A stretch of DNA of 64,000 nt from positions 62,001-126,000 of the forward strand of contig NZ_JAIQCI010000004.1 of assembly GCF_022378335.1 (NCBI RefSeq), read 5' to 3'. Numbering within the stretch: position 1 is the stretch's first letter; every line of letters begins with the position of its first letter. Positions 1-9,534 of this stretch are shown here, piece after piece. The position numbers were made by a program, and so were the translations under genes. This DNA is from Croceicoccus hydrothermalis. GTDB taxonomy: Bacteria > Pseudomonadota > Alphaproteobacteria > Sphingomonadales > Sphingomonadaceae. The notes beneath the pieces are model-generated. The model made no database searches. It was not told where the DNA came from and worked only from the letters and a program-made list of their open reading frames with translations.

Positions 1-14
1 CGTTGGTGCGTTTG

Positions 15-944
15 CTACATAATGCCGTGAAACTCCGGCAATTCGTCGAGGAACAGCACGCCAAGATGAGCGAGACTGATTTCCCCTGGCTTCACCTTGT
101 GCCCGCCGCCGGTGAGCGCGGCCATCGAGGCGGAATGATGCGGGGTCCGGAACGGGCGCGCGCGGCGGATGCGGCCATCCTCCATCAGGCCCGCGACCGA
201 TTGCACCATCGAGCTTTCGAGCGCCTCTGTCGATGTCATCGGCGGCAATATGCCGGGCAGGCAACTCGCAAGGAGCGATTTTCCCGCCCCCGGCGGCCCG
301 ATCATCAGCAAATTATGCCCGCCCGCCGCCGCTATTTCCAGCGCGCGCTTCGCCGTCTCCTGCCCCTTCACCTGTCGCAAGTCGGGACCGGGCATCGGCT
401 CCTCCACCTCGCCGGGGGCGGGCACCGGCAATTGCTGCGTGCCTTTCAGATGGTTGAGCAGGCTGACGAGATCGGGCGCGGCAACGACCGACGCCCCGCC
501 CGCCCATTGTGCCTCCGCGCCTTGTACGGCAGGACAGATGAGCGCCTTGTCCGCCTGCGCCGCATGGATCGCGGCAAGCAGCACGCCGGGCGAGCCGACG
601 ATCCGCCCATCAAGCGCGAGTTCGCCCACGGCGACGTAATCCGACAATTGCTCGGCGTCGGCCACCTCCATCGCGGCGAGCAGCGCGAGCGCCACGGGCA
701 AATCGAAATGCGAGCCTTCCTTCGGCAGATCGGCAGGCGACATGTTGATGGTGATCCGCTTTGCCGGCAGGGCCAGCCCCATCGCGGCCAGCGCGGCGCG
801 CACGCGTTCGCGGCTCTCGCCCACCGCCTTGTCGGCGAGCCCGACGATGTTGAACGCAGGCAATCCGGCGGCGAGCTGGCACTGCACCTCGACCCGGCGC
901 GCTTCCAGCCCGAGATAGGCAACCGTCGATACCAGTGCGACCAT
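15..944 (-). pseudogene. comM: Truncated ComM/YifB-family Mg-chelatase-like AAA+ ATPase
   Basis: The visible 309 residues match the N-terminal fold and the start of the AAA+ domain of YifB/ComM, a helicase that aids branch migration during natural transformation. The Walker A motif GPPGAGKS lies near residue 217 and the Walker B stretch FLDELPEF close to the end. The family is usually about 500 residues, so the sensor and C-terminal parts are missing. After LPEF the frame reads four more residues and stops at TAG (15-17). I chose the ATG at 944 (MVALVSTVAYLG) over an in-frame TTG at 953. The identity is secure. The cause of the truncation, insertion, frameshift or sequence edge, is not. Confidence 0.85.
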
Positions 945-1157
945 ATCGCTCAATGCCCTCTTTCACGCCGTGCTGCGGCTTGTGACGCGCATCGTTTGCA
1001 AAGTCGAGAGCGGCGTCGCACCGGCTTCGTGCTTGACTCTGCGGCGCGCGAACCGTAACGGCAGCGCATCACGCGGTCGCCATCGTCTGGCGGCCCTGTT
1101 TATTCGTGCCGGTTTCGCGCATTGCATCCCGGCCAACCAGAGATACAGGATTTCGCC

Positions 1158-1292
1158 ATGAAGCGCACTTTCCAGCCGAGCAATCTCGTGCGTCAGCGTC
1201 GCCACGGTTTCCGCAGCCGCATGGCCACCCCCGGTGGCCGCAAGGTGCTGCGTGCCCGCCGCGCCCGCGGCCGCAAGAAGCTGTCGGCCTAA
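1158..1292 (+). CDS. rpmH: 50S ribosomal protein L34
   Basis: This 44-residue basic protein begins MKRTFQPSN and ends KKLSA, the standard L34 sequence, and it has the normal family length. L34 is a structural component of the large ribosomal subunit. It lies eight bases upstream of rnpA, the near-universal rpmH-rnpA pair, and is transcribed away from comM. Confidence 0.97.
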   Translation: MKRTFQPSNLVRQRRHGFRSRMATPGGRKVLRARRARGRKKLSA

Positions 1293-1300
1293 ACCACTTT

Positions 1301-1741
1301 ATGCCGAATCGCCCGTCCGGATTGTCCCGGCGGGCCGACTATCTGGCCGCCAACCGGGGCGTGCGTGTCGCGCGGCCCGGTTTTGTGCTGCTCGCGCGGC
1401 CCAACGGGCTCGACCCGCAAGCGATGCGCTATGGCATTACCGTCACGAAGAAGATCGGCAATGCCGTCGTGCGCAACCGGATGAAGCGTCGGTTCCGCGA
1501 ATTGATCTGGGCGATCCTGCCTGAATGCGGGCTGGCGGGGCACGATCACGTGCTGATCGGGCGCAGCGGCGGGGTCGAACGCGATTTCGAACGGCTTGCC
1601 GATGAATTGCGCGCGGCGTTGAAGCGTGCGCGCGATGGCAAGGGCGATCCGCCGCGCGGCCGCAATTCCGGCAGCAGGCCACGCGGACGTCGCGGACCGA
1701 CCGCCGGCGAGCGCGGCGATACGGCGGCAACAGTCCGATGA
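1301..1741 (+). CDS. rnpA: Ribonuclease P protein component
   Basis: The protein subunit of RNase P helps the catalytic RNA remove 5' leaders from tRNA precursors. The 146-residue product has the family signature around residues 45-65 ([20 protein letters not shown]), the basic RNR helix that binds RNA. The ATG at 1301 gives the usual N-terminus ([13 protein letters not shown]). After about residue 108 there is a low-complexity Arg/Gly-rich tail that most homologues lack. The stop overlaps the yidD start (ATGA), which suggests coupled translation. Confidence 0.96.
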   Translation: MPNRPSGLSRRADYLAANRGVRVARPGFVLLARPNGLDPQAMRYGITVTKKIGNAVVRNRMKRRFRELIWAILPECGLAGHDHVLIGRSGGVERDFERLADELRAALKRARDGKGDPPRGRNSGSRPRGRRGPTAGERGDTAATVR

Positions 1742-1947
1742 AATACGTGCTCATCGCCATTGCCCGGCTGTGGCAGATCGGGCCGTCGGCCATCCTGCCG
1801 CCCTCGTGCCGGTTCACGCCGTCCTGCTCCGAATATGCGATACAGGCGCTTCGCCGGCATGGCGCGATTAAGGGTGGCTGGCTGGCGGGCAAGCGGCTAT
1901 TGCGCTGCCATCCGTGGGGCGGATGCGGCCATGATCCGGTGCCATGA
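1738..1947 (+). CDS. yidD: Membrane protein insertion efficiency factor YidD
   Basis: YidD is a small membrane-associated protein that assists YidC-dependent insertion of inner-membrane proteins. The 69-residue product has the family hallmarks [13 protein letters not shown] and a C-terminal [13 protein letters not shown], with three paired cysteine positions. It overlaps rnpA by four bases and precedes yidC after 99 bases, the classical order. Confidence 0.95.
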   Translation: MKYVLIAIARLWQIGPSAILPPSCRFTPSCSEYAIQALRRHGAIKGGWLAGKRLLRCHPWGGCGHDPVP

Positions 1948-2046
1948 GGCATTCGGACAGCGTCCGGCGGCCCTGCCATGACCGACGACGACAGGCGCGG
2001 ACGGCCCGGCCCGACCGCCTTTGCAATTGCGAATTAGGGAATTGAC

Positions 2047-3822
2047 GTGAACGAGCAGCGCAACCTCCTCCTGGCCGTGGTGCTAGTCGCCGTGCTGCTG
2101 TTCGGCTGGGATGCCGCGACAGGCTATTTCTATCCGCAGCCGCGCGGCGAGGTGATCGAGAACGCCGAACCCGGCGACGCGCCGGTGAAACGCACGCGCG
2201 AAGGCGGGCTGACCAATCCAGTCGCCATTGCGGAGGAGCAGCGCGATCTCGCCACCGAGCTGACGCAGGCGGACCGCATTCGCATCGACGGGCCGGAGAT
2301 CGCCGGTTCGATCAATCCGGTCGGGGCAAAGATCGACGACGTCACGCTGAAAACCCATCGGCAGACGATCGACAAGGACAGCGGCCCCGTCCGCCTGTTC
2401 TCCCCCGCCGGAACGCCCGCGCAATATTATGCGCAGTTCGGCTTTCTGGGCGAAGGGGTGGCGACCCCCGGCCCCGATACGGTGTGGCAGGCCGATGGCG
2501 AGGTGCTGACCGCCGAAAATCCCGTCACGCTGCGCTGGAACAATGGGCAGGGGCAGGTTTTCCAGATCCGTTTTGCGATCGACGATCATTACATGATCAC
2601 CGCGACGCAGACGGTCGCCAACACCGGCGGCGGGTCGGTCGCGGTGCAGCCCTACGGCTTCATCAACCGCACCTCCACCACGGCGAGCACCGACACCTGG
2701 ACCGTGCATTCCGGCCCCATCGGCGCATTCGACGGGTCGGTCGCGTTCGACAATGATTACGACGATATTGACGAGGACCGGTTGATCGAGCCTGCGGGCC
2801 GGGCCGACTGGATCGGGTTTACCGACATTTACTGGCTGTCCTCGCTCGTGCCCGACGATGGCGCGCAGGCGGAGGCGGCGTTTCGCGCGCTGGGCGGCGA
2901 GAGCTATCGCGCCGACGTGATCTACGACCCCGTCACCGTATCCGGCGGGCGGCAGTACTCCACCACCACGCGGCTTTTCGCGGGCGCGAAGGAAAGCAAT
3001 GTGCTCGACGCCTACGAGGCGCAGGGCATCGCCAATTTCGGCCTCGCGATCGATTGGGGCTGGTTCCGCTGGTTCGAGAAACCGATTTTCTGGCTGCTGA
3101 AGCAATTGTTCGCGCTGGTCGGGAATTTCGGCGTGGCGATCATCCTGCTGACGCTGCTCGTGCGGCTGGTGATGTTCCCCGTCGCGCAGAAGCAGTTCAA
3201 GTCGATGGCCGCGATGAAGGCGTTGCAGCCCAAGATGAAGGCGCTGCAGGAACGCTATAAAGAAGACAAGCCCAAGCTTCAGCAGGAGATGATGGAGCTG
3301 TACAAGCGGGAGAAAGTCAATCCGCTCGCCGGCTGTCTGCCGATGTTCCTTCAGATTCCGGTGTTCTTCGCCCTGTACAAGGTGCTGATGCTGGCGATCG
3401 AGATGCGGCATCAGCCGTTCGCGCTGTGGATTCGCGATCTTTCCGCGCCCGACCCGGCGACGATCCTCAACCTGTTCGGCCTGCTCGATTTTCAGCCGCC
3501 GGGCTTCCTCGCCATCGGCGTGCTCGCGCTCCTGCTCGGCTTCTCCATGTGGCTGCAGTTCCGTTTGAACCCGGCGCAGATGGACCCGCAGCAGCAGCAG
3601 ATTTTCATGTTCATGCCGTGGATCCTGATGTTCGTGATGGCGCCGTTCGCGGCCGGGTTGCTGATCTACTGGATCACGTCCAACACGCTTACCATCGCGC
3701 AGCAGAAATGGCTCTATTCACGCCATCCGCAGCTTCAGGCGCAGGCCGAGGAAGCGAAATCGCCCGCCGCGCAGGTGGTTGAAAACGGCGCGGGCAAGGG
3801 CAAGCGAAAGCCGAAGACATGA
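2047..3822 (+). CDS. yidC: Membrane protein insertase YidC
   Basis: YidC inserts and folds inner-membrane proteins, with or without SecYEG. The 591-residue product has an N-terminal membrane segment (residues 7-22), a large periplasmic domain to about residue 340, and the conserved five-helix C-terminal domain. That domain carries the hairpin sequence NPLAGCLPMFLQIPVFFALY and a basic C-terminal tail. The start codon is GTG at 2047. The stop overlaps the yihA start by four bases. Confidence 0.97.
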   Translation: MNEQRNLLLAVVLVAVLLFGWDAATGYFYPQPRGEVIENAEPGDAPVKRTREGGLTNPVAIAEEQRDLATELTQADRIRIDGPEIAGSINPVGAKIDDVTLKTHRQTIDKDSGPVRLFSPAGTPAQYYAQFGFLGEGVATPGPDTVWQADGEVLTAENPVTLRWNNGQGQVFQIRFAIDDHYMITATQTVANTGGGSVAVQPYGFINRTSTTASTDTWTVHSGPIGAFDGSVAFDNDYDDIDEDRLIEPAGRADWIGFTDIYWLSSLVPDDGAQAEAAFRALGGESYRADVIYDPVTVSGGRQYSTTTRLFAGAKESNVLDAYEAQGIANFGLAIDWGWFRWFEKPIFWLLKQLFALVGNFGVAIILLTLLVRLVMFPVAQKQFKSMAAMKALQPKMKALQERYKEDKPKLQQEMMELYKREKVNPLAGCLPMFLQIPVFFALYKVLMLAIEMRHQPFALWIRDLSAPDPATILNLFGLLDFQPPGFLAIGVLALLLGFSMWLQFRLNPAQMDPQQQQIFMFMPWILMFVMAPFAAGLLIYWITSNTLTIAQQKWLYSRHPQLQAQAEEAKSPAAQVVENGAGKGKRKPKT

Positions 3823-4487
3823 GCAACGCCACCGGACCCGATGCGGAGGGGCTGCGCCTTGCCGAGATGGAAGAGCGCGCGCGGCGGCTTTTCGCAGGGC
3901 CGGTCGAATTCGTGAAATCGGCGCCCGCGCTGCATTTCCTGCCCGAACCGACGGTGCCGGAAATCGCCTTTGCCGGACGCTCGAACGTGGGCAAATCCTC
4001 GCTCCTGAACGCGCTTACGGGGCGAAAGGCGATCGCGCGCACCTCGGTCACGCCGGGCCGGACGCAGGAATTGAACTATTTCGACGTGGGCGATCCCGCC
4101 GTGCTGCGGCTCGTCGACATGCCGGGATACGGGTTCGCGAAGGCGCCGCCAGCCGTCGTCAAGAAATGGCGGTTCCTGGTGAACGATTTCCTGCGCGGGC
4201 GCGTCGTGCTCAAACGCACATTGCTGCTCATCGACGCGCGTCACGGGATCAAGCCGGTGGACGCCGACATCATGGAAATGCTCGACGCGGCGGCGGTGTC
4301 CTATCGCATTTGCCTGACCAAGGCGGACAAGATCAAGGCGAGCGAGCTTGCCGCCGTCGCCGACCGCACCCGTGCCGAAATCCGCAAGCGTCCCGCCGCC
4401 CATCCCGAAATTTCGATCACCAGCGCGGAAAAGGGCATGGGCATCGCCGCCCTGCGCGGTTTCGTCCTCGACAGCGCCGAAGGCTGA
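3819..4487 (+). CDS. yihA: Ribosome biogenesis GTP-binding protein YihA/YsxC
   Basis: This essential TRAFAC-class GTPase acts in late assembly of the 50S subunit. The 222-residue product shows the G1 loop GRSNVGKSS near residue 52, a G3 DMPG motif and a G4 TKAD motif. It shares an ATGA overlap with yidC and probably its transcript. Confidence 0.96.
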   Translation: MSNATGPDAEGLRLAEMEERARRLFAGPVEFVKSAPALHFLPEPTVPEIAFAGRSNVGKSSLLNALTGRKAIARTSVTPGRTQELNYFDVGDPAVLRLVDMPGYGFAKAPPAVVKKWRFLVNDFLRGRVVLKRTLLLIDARHGIKPVDADIMEMLDAAAVSYRICLTKADKIKASELAAVADRTRAEIRKRPAAHPEISITSAEKGMGIAALRGFVLDSAEG

Positions 4488-4565
4488 ACCGCAGAGCGTG
4501 CGGCGGCACTCGACTTGCCCGCCGACAGCCGTTACGCCCGCCCCTGCAAACAGCGGGGCACATGC

Positions 4566-5231
4566 ATGAAACTTGTCATCGGCAACAAGAACTATTCGAG
4601 CTGGAGCCTGCGCGGCTGGCTCGCGGCGAAGCAATCGGGACTGTCCTTCGAGGAGCTGACCGTCAATATTTCGGGCGAGGATTGGGAAGCGCAGAAGAAG
4701 GAATGGGGCGATGTGCAGCCCTCCTCCGGCAAGGTGCCAATTCTGTGGGACGGCGATGCTGTGATCTGGGACAGCCTCGCGATCCTCGAATATCTGGGCG
4801 ACAAGGTGGGGCGCGACCGGTTCTGGCCCAAGGACGATGTCGCGCGCGGCATGGCCCGCGCCATGGTCGCCGAAATGCACAGCGCCTATCTCCCCCTGCG
4901 CCGCGAAATGCCGATGAACGTGCGCCGCCGGATCGAAGGGCACCGCATATCCGACGACGCGACCGGGAATATCGTGCGCATCCTGTCGCTCTGGGCGGAG
5001 GCGCGCTCGCGATTCGGTGGCGGCGGGCCGTTCCTGTTCGGGGCGTTCTGCGCGGCGGACATATTCTACGCCCCGGTGGTGTCGCGCTTCATGACCTATG
5101 GCGTGGGCGTGCCCGGTTTCGCGCAGGCCTATATGCAGGCGGTGTGGGAGCATGACTGGATGCAGCAATGGATCAACGCCGCCGAAGACGAGGATTGGGT
5201 GATCGAAAGCTTCGAAATGGAGGAGGCATGA
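4566..5231 (+). CDS. Glutathione S-transferase family protein
   Basis: The 221-residue product has a thioredoxin-like N-terminal domain beginning MKLVIGNKNYSSWSLRGW, with the SSWSLR stretch where glutathione is bound. The sequence SGKVPILWDGDAVIWDS supplies the cis-proline and the Ser that contacts glutathione. A helical C-terminal domain follows. The natural substrate cannot be read from the sequence. The ATG at 4566 is chosen because homology starts there; an upstream in-frame extension looks spurious. The stop overlaps the next gene. Confidence 0.88.
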   Translation: MKLVIGNKNYSSWSLRGWLAAKQSGLSFEELTVNISGEDWEAQKKEWGDVQPSSGKVPILWDGDAVIWDSLAILEYLGDKVGRDRFWPKDDVARGMARAMVAEMHSAYLPLRREMPMNVRRRIEGHRISDDATGNIVRILSLWAEARSRFGGGGPFLFGAFCAADIFYAPVVSRFMTYGVGVPGFAQAYMQAVWEHDWMQQWINAAEDEDWVIESFEMEEA

Positions 5232-6076
5232 TGCGCGCCTTTTTCGTGATGGCCGCGGCGGTGGCGGCGATGGTCGCGAGCCCGTCCTTCGCATGGAGCG
5301 GGTTCGGCCATCGCACCGTTGCCGACATCGCGATGGAGAATGTCGCGCCTGCCACACGCGCAAGGATCGACGCGATCTTCCGCGCCGCCGACGGCGATGT
5401 CGGCGCCGGTTGCGATCTTGCCAACATGGACGATGCCGCGACATGGCCCGATTGCATTCGCCGGGTCGACGGGTTCCGGAACACCGCACCCTGGCATTAT
5501 CAGACGCATGACGTGTGCCTCCCCTACGCCCCCGACGACAATTGCGAGGATGGCGATTGCGTCAATGCCGCGATCGAGACGCAGGCGGCCCGGCTCGCCG
5601 ACCAGGCCCTGCCCGCGAACGAACGGCTGCGCGCACTGTCCTATGTCGTGCACATGACAGGCGACGTGCATCAACCGCTGCACTCGGGCGATCACGAGGA
5701 TCGCGGCGGCAACGATGTCGAGGCAAGCTATGGCATCGTGCCGGGCTTCAACCTGCATGCCGTTTGGGACGGCCCGCTCGCCGAGCGTGCGATTAGCGCA
5801 GGTGGCCGCGATCTCGTGCGCCGGTACAGCGAGGCGGAACGGCGCGCCATCGCCACGGGCGATCCGGGCGACTGGGGCCGGGAAAGCTGGGAAATCGGGC
5901 GGGGTCTGATCTACCCGCGCGCCGCCGACGGAGCGCCGTGTGCGCAAGACGGCCCGATCCCCGCGACCGTGTGGACCGAGGCCGACATCGAGGCCAGCGT
6001 GCCGGTCGTGCAGGACCGCATCCGGCAGGCTGGCCTGCGTCTCGCCCGATTGCTGAACACGGCACTCTCGAATTAA
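5228..6076 (+). CDS. Secreted S1/P1 nuclease
   Basis: S1/P1 nucleases are zinc-dependent enzymes that cut single-stranded nucleic acids outside the cytoplasm. The 282-residue product has a signal peptide with cleavage expected before the first Trp (AWSGFGHR), because mature family members begin with that Trp and use it as a zinc ligand. The motif HMTGDVHQPLH (around residues 142-152) supplies further zinc ligands, and a His/Asp segment GDHEDRGGND follows. ATG codons at 5228 and 5231 are both possible starts. It overlaps the upstream transferase gene by four bases. Confidence 0.9.
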   Translation: MMRAFFVMAAAVAAMVASPSFAWSGFGHRTVADIAMENVAPATRARIDAIFRAADGDVGAGCDLANMDDAATWPDCIRRVDGFRNTAPWHYQTHDVCLPYAPDDNCEDGDCVNAAIETQAARLADQALPANERLRALSYVVHMTGDVHQPLHSGDHEDRGGNDVEASYGIVPGFNLHAVWDGPLAERAISAGGRDLVRRYSEAERRAIATGDPGDWGRESWEIGRGLIYPRAADGAPCAQDGPIPATVWTEADIEASVPVVQDRIRQAGLRLARLLNTALSN

Positions 6077-6108
6077 GGTCCGAGCCGCCCGATCGGGCGG
6101 GATCGGCC

Positions 6109-8121
6109 CTATCGGGCAAGATCGGGGGGCGTTGCCTTCCCCTTCAGCATGGCGATGGCCTCGTCGAGCGTCATCATCTGCTGCGCCTGCTCACCCAGCG
6201 TGCGGACGGCGACGGTGCCTTCCTGGGCCTCCCGCTTGCCGACGACGAGGATGTGCGGAACCTTCGCGTGGCTGTGTTCGCGCACCTTGTAATTGATCTT
6301 TTCATTGCGCAGGTCCGATTCGACCCGGATGCCCGCAGCCTGCAATTTCGCCGCGGCGTCCTTCGCATAATCGTCGGCGTCGGACACGATGGTCGCCACC
6401 ACCGCCTGCACCGGAGCGAGCCAGACCGGCAGGCGTCCGGCGAAATGCTCGATCAATATGCCGATGAAACGTTCGTAGCTTCCGAAGATCGCGCGGTGCA
6501 GCATGACCGGGCGGTGGCGCGCGCCATCCTCCCCGACATAGCTCGCGTCGAGCCGTTCGGGCAGCACGCGGTCCCCCTGTATCGTGCCGACCTGCCAGGT
6601 GCGTCCGATCGCGTCGGTCAGATGCCATTCGAGTTTCGGCGCATAGAACGCCCCCTCACCCGGCAATTCTTCCCAGCCATAATCGTCGTTCGCCATGCCC
6701 GCCTCGGCGACGGCGTCGCGCAATTCCTGCTCCGCCTTGTCCCAATCGGCATCGCTGCCGAACCGCTTTTCCGGACGCAGCGCGAGTTTCACGTGATAGC
6801 TGAATCCGAAATCGCGATAGACTTCGTCCGCCAGCTTGCAGAAGGCGCGAACCTCGTCGACGACCTGCGCCTCGGTACAGAAGATATGCGCGTCGTCCTG
6901 CGTGAACTGCCTAACCCGCATCAACCCGTGGAGCGCGCCATGCGGTTCGTTGCGGTGGCAGCATCCCATCTCGCCCAGCCGGATCGGCAGGTCGCGATAG
7001 GAGGTGATGCCCTGCTTGAACACCAGCACGTGCGCCGGGCAATTCATCGGCTTGATCGCCATCCAGTCGGCATCGGGCGCGACCTTCGGATTGGCCGGTC
7101 CATCGCCAAGGCCGTCGACCTCGGGCACCATGTCGGGCACGGCGAACATGTTCTCCGCATATTTGCCCCAGTGGCCCGATTGCTCCCACTGGCGCACGTC
7201 CATGAGCTGCGGCGTCTTGATCTCGGCATAGCCTGCGCCGTCCATCTTGCGGCGCATATACGATTCCAGCTCGCGCCAGATGCGGTAGCCCTTGGGGTGC
7301 CAGAACACGCTGCCCTGCGCCTCGGCCTGAAGATGGAACAGGTCCATTTCATTGCCGAGCTTGCGATGGTCGCGCTTGGCCGCCTCCTCCAACCGGACGA
7401 GATGGGCGTTCAACTGCTTTTTATTCAGCCAGCCGGTGCCGTAAATGCGGCTGAGCATGGCGTTCGACTGATCCCCGCGCCAATATGCGCCCGACACGCG
7501 GGTCAGCTTGAACGCGGCCGGATCGAGCTTTCCCGTGCTGGCCAGATGCGGCCCGCGGCACAGGTCGAGCCAGTCCTCACCCGAATGATAGACGGTCAGC
7601 GCCTCGCCCTCGGGCAGTTCGCCGGCCCATTCGGCCTTGAACGTCTCGCCATGGTCGCGGAACCATTGGATGAGCCGGTCACGGTCCCATTCCTCGCGGC
7701 GGAGCGGCTTGTCCGCCTTGATGAGTTCGCGCATCTTGTTCTCGATGACGGGCAGGTCCTCATCGGTGAACGGACCGCGTTCGCCTGGCGCGAAATCGTA
7801 ATAGAACCCGTCGTCGGTCGACGGGCCGAACGTGATCTGCGTATCGGGCCAGAGCGCCTGCACCGCCTCTGCCAGGACATGCGCGTAATCGTGGCGGGCG
7901 AGGTCGAGCGCATCGGCCTCGTCCTTCGCGGTGACGAGCGCGAGTTGCGCATCGCCGTCGAAGGGCCGCATGATGTCGCGCAATTCGCCATCGACACGCG
8001 CGGCGATCGCCGCCTTGGCAAGGCCGGGACCGATGGCGGCGGCAATGTCGGCGGGGGTCGTGCCGGGCTCGACTTCGCGCACCGAACCGTCGGGCAGGCT
8101 GATCTTCAAAAGCTCACTCAT
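6109..8121 (-). CDS. thrS: Threonyl-tRNA synthetase
   Basis: The enzyme charges tRNA-Thr. The 670-residue product has an N-terminal TGS domain ([15 protein letters not shown]), an editing domain and a class II catalytic core. Motif 2 is visible in [21 protein letters not shown]. The C-terminal anticodon-binding domain follows. Start choice: ATG at 8121 in preference to the GTG one codon upstream. No infC follows it here, unlike in many enteric bacteria. Confidence 0.97.
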   Translation of the reverse strand: MSELLKISLPDGSVREVEPGTTPADIAAAIGPGLAKAAIAARVDGELRDIMRPFDGDAQLALVTAKDEADALDLARHDYAHVLAEAVQALWPDTQITFGPSTDDGFYYDFAPGERGPFTDEDLPVIENKMRELIKADKPLRREEWDRDRLIQWFRDHGETFKAEWAGELPEGEALTVYHSGEDWLDLCRGPHLASTGKLDPAAFKLTRVSGAYWRGDQSNAMLSRIYGTGWLNKKQLNAHLVRLEEAAKRDHRKLGNEMDLFHLQAEAQGSVFWHPKGYRIWRELESYMRRKMDGAGYAEIKTPQLMDVRQWEQSGHWGKYAENMFAVPDMVPEVDGLGDGPANPKVAPDADWMAIKPMNCPAHVLVFKQGITSYRDLPIRLGEMGCCHRNEPHGALHGLMRVRQFTQDDAHIFCTEAQVVDEVRAFCKLADEVYRDFGFSYHVKLALRPEKRFGSDADWDKAEQELRDAVAEAGMANDDYGWEELPGEGAFYAPKLEWHLTDAIGRTWQVGTIQGDRVLPERLDASYVGEDGARHRPVMLHRAIFGSYERFIGILIEHFAGRLPVWLAPVQAVVATIVSDADDYAKDAAAKLQAAGIRVESDLRNEKINYKVREHSHAKVPHILVVGKREAQEGTVAVRTLGEQAQQMMTLDEAIAMLKGKATPPDLAR

Positions 8122-8425
8122 CACACAGGTCTCTCATTCGGGCCCGTCCGGGCCGCCATCGAACCGCGCCATGACACAGGCGCGCGGCAACCGAAAGGTC
8201 CGGCATCGCAAGGGTGGGTTCGAATCGGACGTAAAACGGATGGGGATGCCGTCCACCCGCAACGCCGGGCGGCGGTATCGCGCCGGCTTTCAGGCCGGGC
8301 GCACCGTGCCCGGACGGATCCGGGTGGTAGTCGTGAAAGATGCAAACATCCGCATGAGGCAAGGGTTTAGCACCCCGGATCGCCGCTGTCATCCGGCGAT
8401 AACGGGACAAGGCATCCTGTCGTAT
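8122..8425. other. Intergenic region between divergent thrS and the 8497 operon
   Basis: About 300 bases without a convincing gene. It must hold the thrS promoter and leader, but I could not identify a specific tRNA-like operator or attenuator by eye. The right end merges into the GTCAAT-motif region described separately. Confidence 0.5.
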
Positions 8426-8495
8426 TGTCAATCTTGCTTGACAGCCACGCACGAATAGTCAATGTCGCTTTACACAATAGCAATGGAGATTGACA
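8426..8495 (+). promoter_or_regulatory. Cluster of GTCAAT/ATTGAC motifs, putative operator-promoter
   Basis: The hexamer GTCAAT occurs at 8427-8432 and 8458-8463 and its complement ATTGAC at 8489-8494. In addition, TGTCAA (8426-8431) and TTGACA (8438-8443) form a perfect inverted repeat with a 6-base spacer. TTGACA is also the sigma-70 -35 consensus, but no good -10 box sits at 16-18 bases. The cluster ends two bases before the first gene of an operon that encodes an HTH protein, so autoregulation is a reasonable inference. Confidence 0.45.
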
Positions 8496-8496
8496 C

Positions 8497-8670
8497 ATGC
8501 CGCCGATTTCTGCCGTGTTATGGGGAATGGCCATCATCCTGCTCGCCCTGTTAAGCGTGAAGGGCTTTCTGTCGGAAGGGACGCCCGACTGGGTGGTCTA
8601 TGCGGCGATGGCGAGCCCTGCCCTCTTCGTTCGGCGCCACAAATGCAAGCTGCGGGAATTTAGGCGATGA
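8497..8670 (+). CDS. Small hypothetical membrane protein
   Basis: This 57-residue protein has one strong hydrophobic segment (about residues 6-21), a weaker one around residues 33-44, and a basic tail rich in Arg and Lys. I do not recognise a family. It is supported as a gene by its position directly behind the regulatory motifs and by its ATGA overlap with the next membrane-protein gene. Confidence 0.6.
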   Translation: MPPISAVLWGMAIILLALLSVKGFLSEGTPDWVVYAAMASPALFVRRHKCKLREFRR

Positions 8671-9275
8671 CCGCGACGCATGACGAGGCGCAGATCGACA
8701 GGCGTGCCCGGCCGGGCCTCTGGATCGGATTGTATTTTGCCTCGATCGCGGCGGTCGCGGGTCTGCGGTTGAGCGATGCGATACACGAGCCTGTCGGCTT
8801 CATCCTTCTGGCATGCTGCTTCACGCTGCTGATCCCCATGGCGCGGGCGCGCAACCGCACCAATATTTGCATGAGCCCCGCCGTGCGGCGCTATAACACG
8901 CGCCTGGTTGCCACCTCGCTGGCCTATATTACGGGGCTGGGCGTCGCGGTGTGGATACATAATCGGTTGGAACTGTCGCCTCTTGCATTGTTCTTCGTCG
9001 CGCTTTTGCCGGTGATCCCAACGCTCGCCATCATTTTTATCATGGGGCGATACATCGTGGAGGAACAGGACGAATATCTGCGCCACCGCGCGGTCCAGGC
9101 CTCGCTCGTCGGGTTGGGCGCGGTATTGGCGCTGGGCTCGTTCTGGGGGTTTCTCGAAACGTTTTCGGTCGTGCCGCACGTGCCGGGATGGATGTCGGTC
9201 CCGGTCTTTGCCGTCGGCATGAGCGCGGCGCAATGCTGGATGACCCTGCGCAATCGCGCCGACGACAAGGCATGA
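8667..9275 (+). CDS. Hypothetical multi-pass membrane protein
   Basis: The 202-residue product has about six hydrophobic segments (starting near residues 18, 42, 80, 105, 145 and 170) joined by short charged loops such as YIVEEQDEYLRHR. No catalytic motif is apparent. It lies between a 57-residue membrane peptide (4-base overlap) and an HTH regulator 10 bases downstream. Operons pairing a membrane protein of this kind with a short Cro/CI-type regulator are common and mostly uncharacterised. I cannot assign a function. Confidence 0.7.
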   Translation: MTATHDEAQIDRRARPGLWIGLYFASIAAVAGLRLSDAIHEPVGFILLACCFTLLIPMARARNRTNICMSPAVRRYNTRLVATSLAYITGLGVAVWIHNRLELSPLALFFVALLPVIPTLAIIFIMGRYIVEEQDEYLRHRAVQASLVGLGAVLALGSFWGFLETFSVVPHVPGWMSVPVFAVGMSAAQCWMTLRNRADDKA

Positions 9276-9285
9276 GGCCGCGGGC

Positions 9286-9483
9286 ATGAAGAACCGGCTC
9301 AAGGTGCTGCGCGCCGAACGCGATTGGAGCCAGCAGGATCTCGCCGACAGGCTCGAGGTCAGCCGGCAAAGCGTGAACGCGATCGAGAAGGGGCGCTACG
9401 ATCCGTCCCTGCCGCTGGCCTTCCGCATCGCCGAACTGTTCGCCATGCGAATAGAGGAGATTTTCCTGCGCGATGCGGATTGA
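9286..9483 (+). CDS. Short Cro/CI-type (XRE) helix-turn-helix regulator
   Basis: The 65-residue protein is essentially a single HTH_3 domain. The turn and recognition helix read SQQDLADRLEVSRQSVNAIE, followed by KGRYDPSLPLAFRIAELF, the YozG-like signature of compact regulators. It has no ligand-binding domain. As the last gene of a three-gene operon, it probably controls that operon through the GTCAAT repeats upstream of 8497; this is inference. Confidence 0.85.
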   Translation: MKNRLKVLRAERDWSQQDLADRLEVSRQSVNAIEKGRYDPSLPLAFRIAELFAMRIEEIFLRDAD

Positions 9484-9534
9484 CCTCGTGCCGCGCATTG
9501 CCAGCCGCGCGGCCTCGCCCTATCCCGCACAGCC

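Noticed and set aside
3735-5489. Long minus-strand open frame opposite yihA and the transferase genes
   Set aside because: It is rich in His and Arg and lies antisense to well-conserved genes, as is usual for open frames mirrored by high-GC codon bias.
8122-8425. Possible autoregulatory leader of thrS
   Set aside because: I looked for tRNA-Thr-like or T-box features and found no convincing structure by eye.
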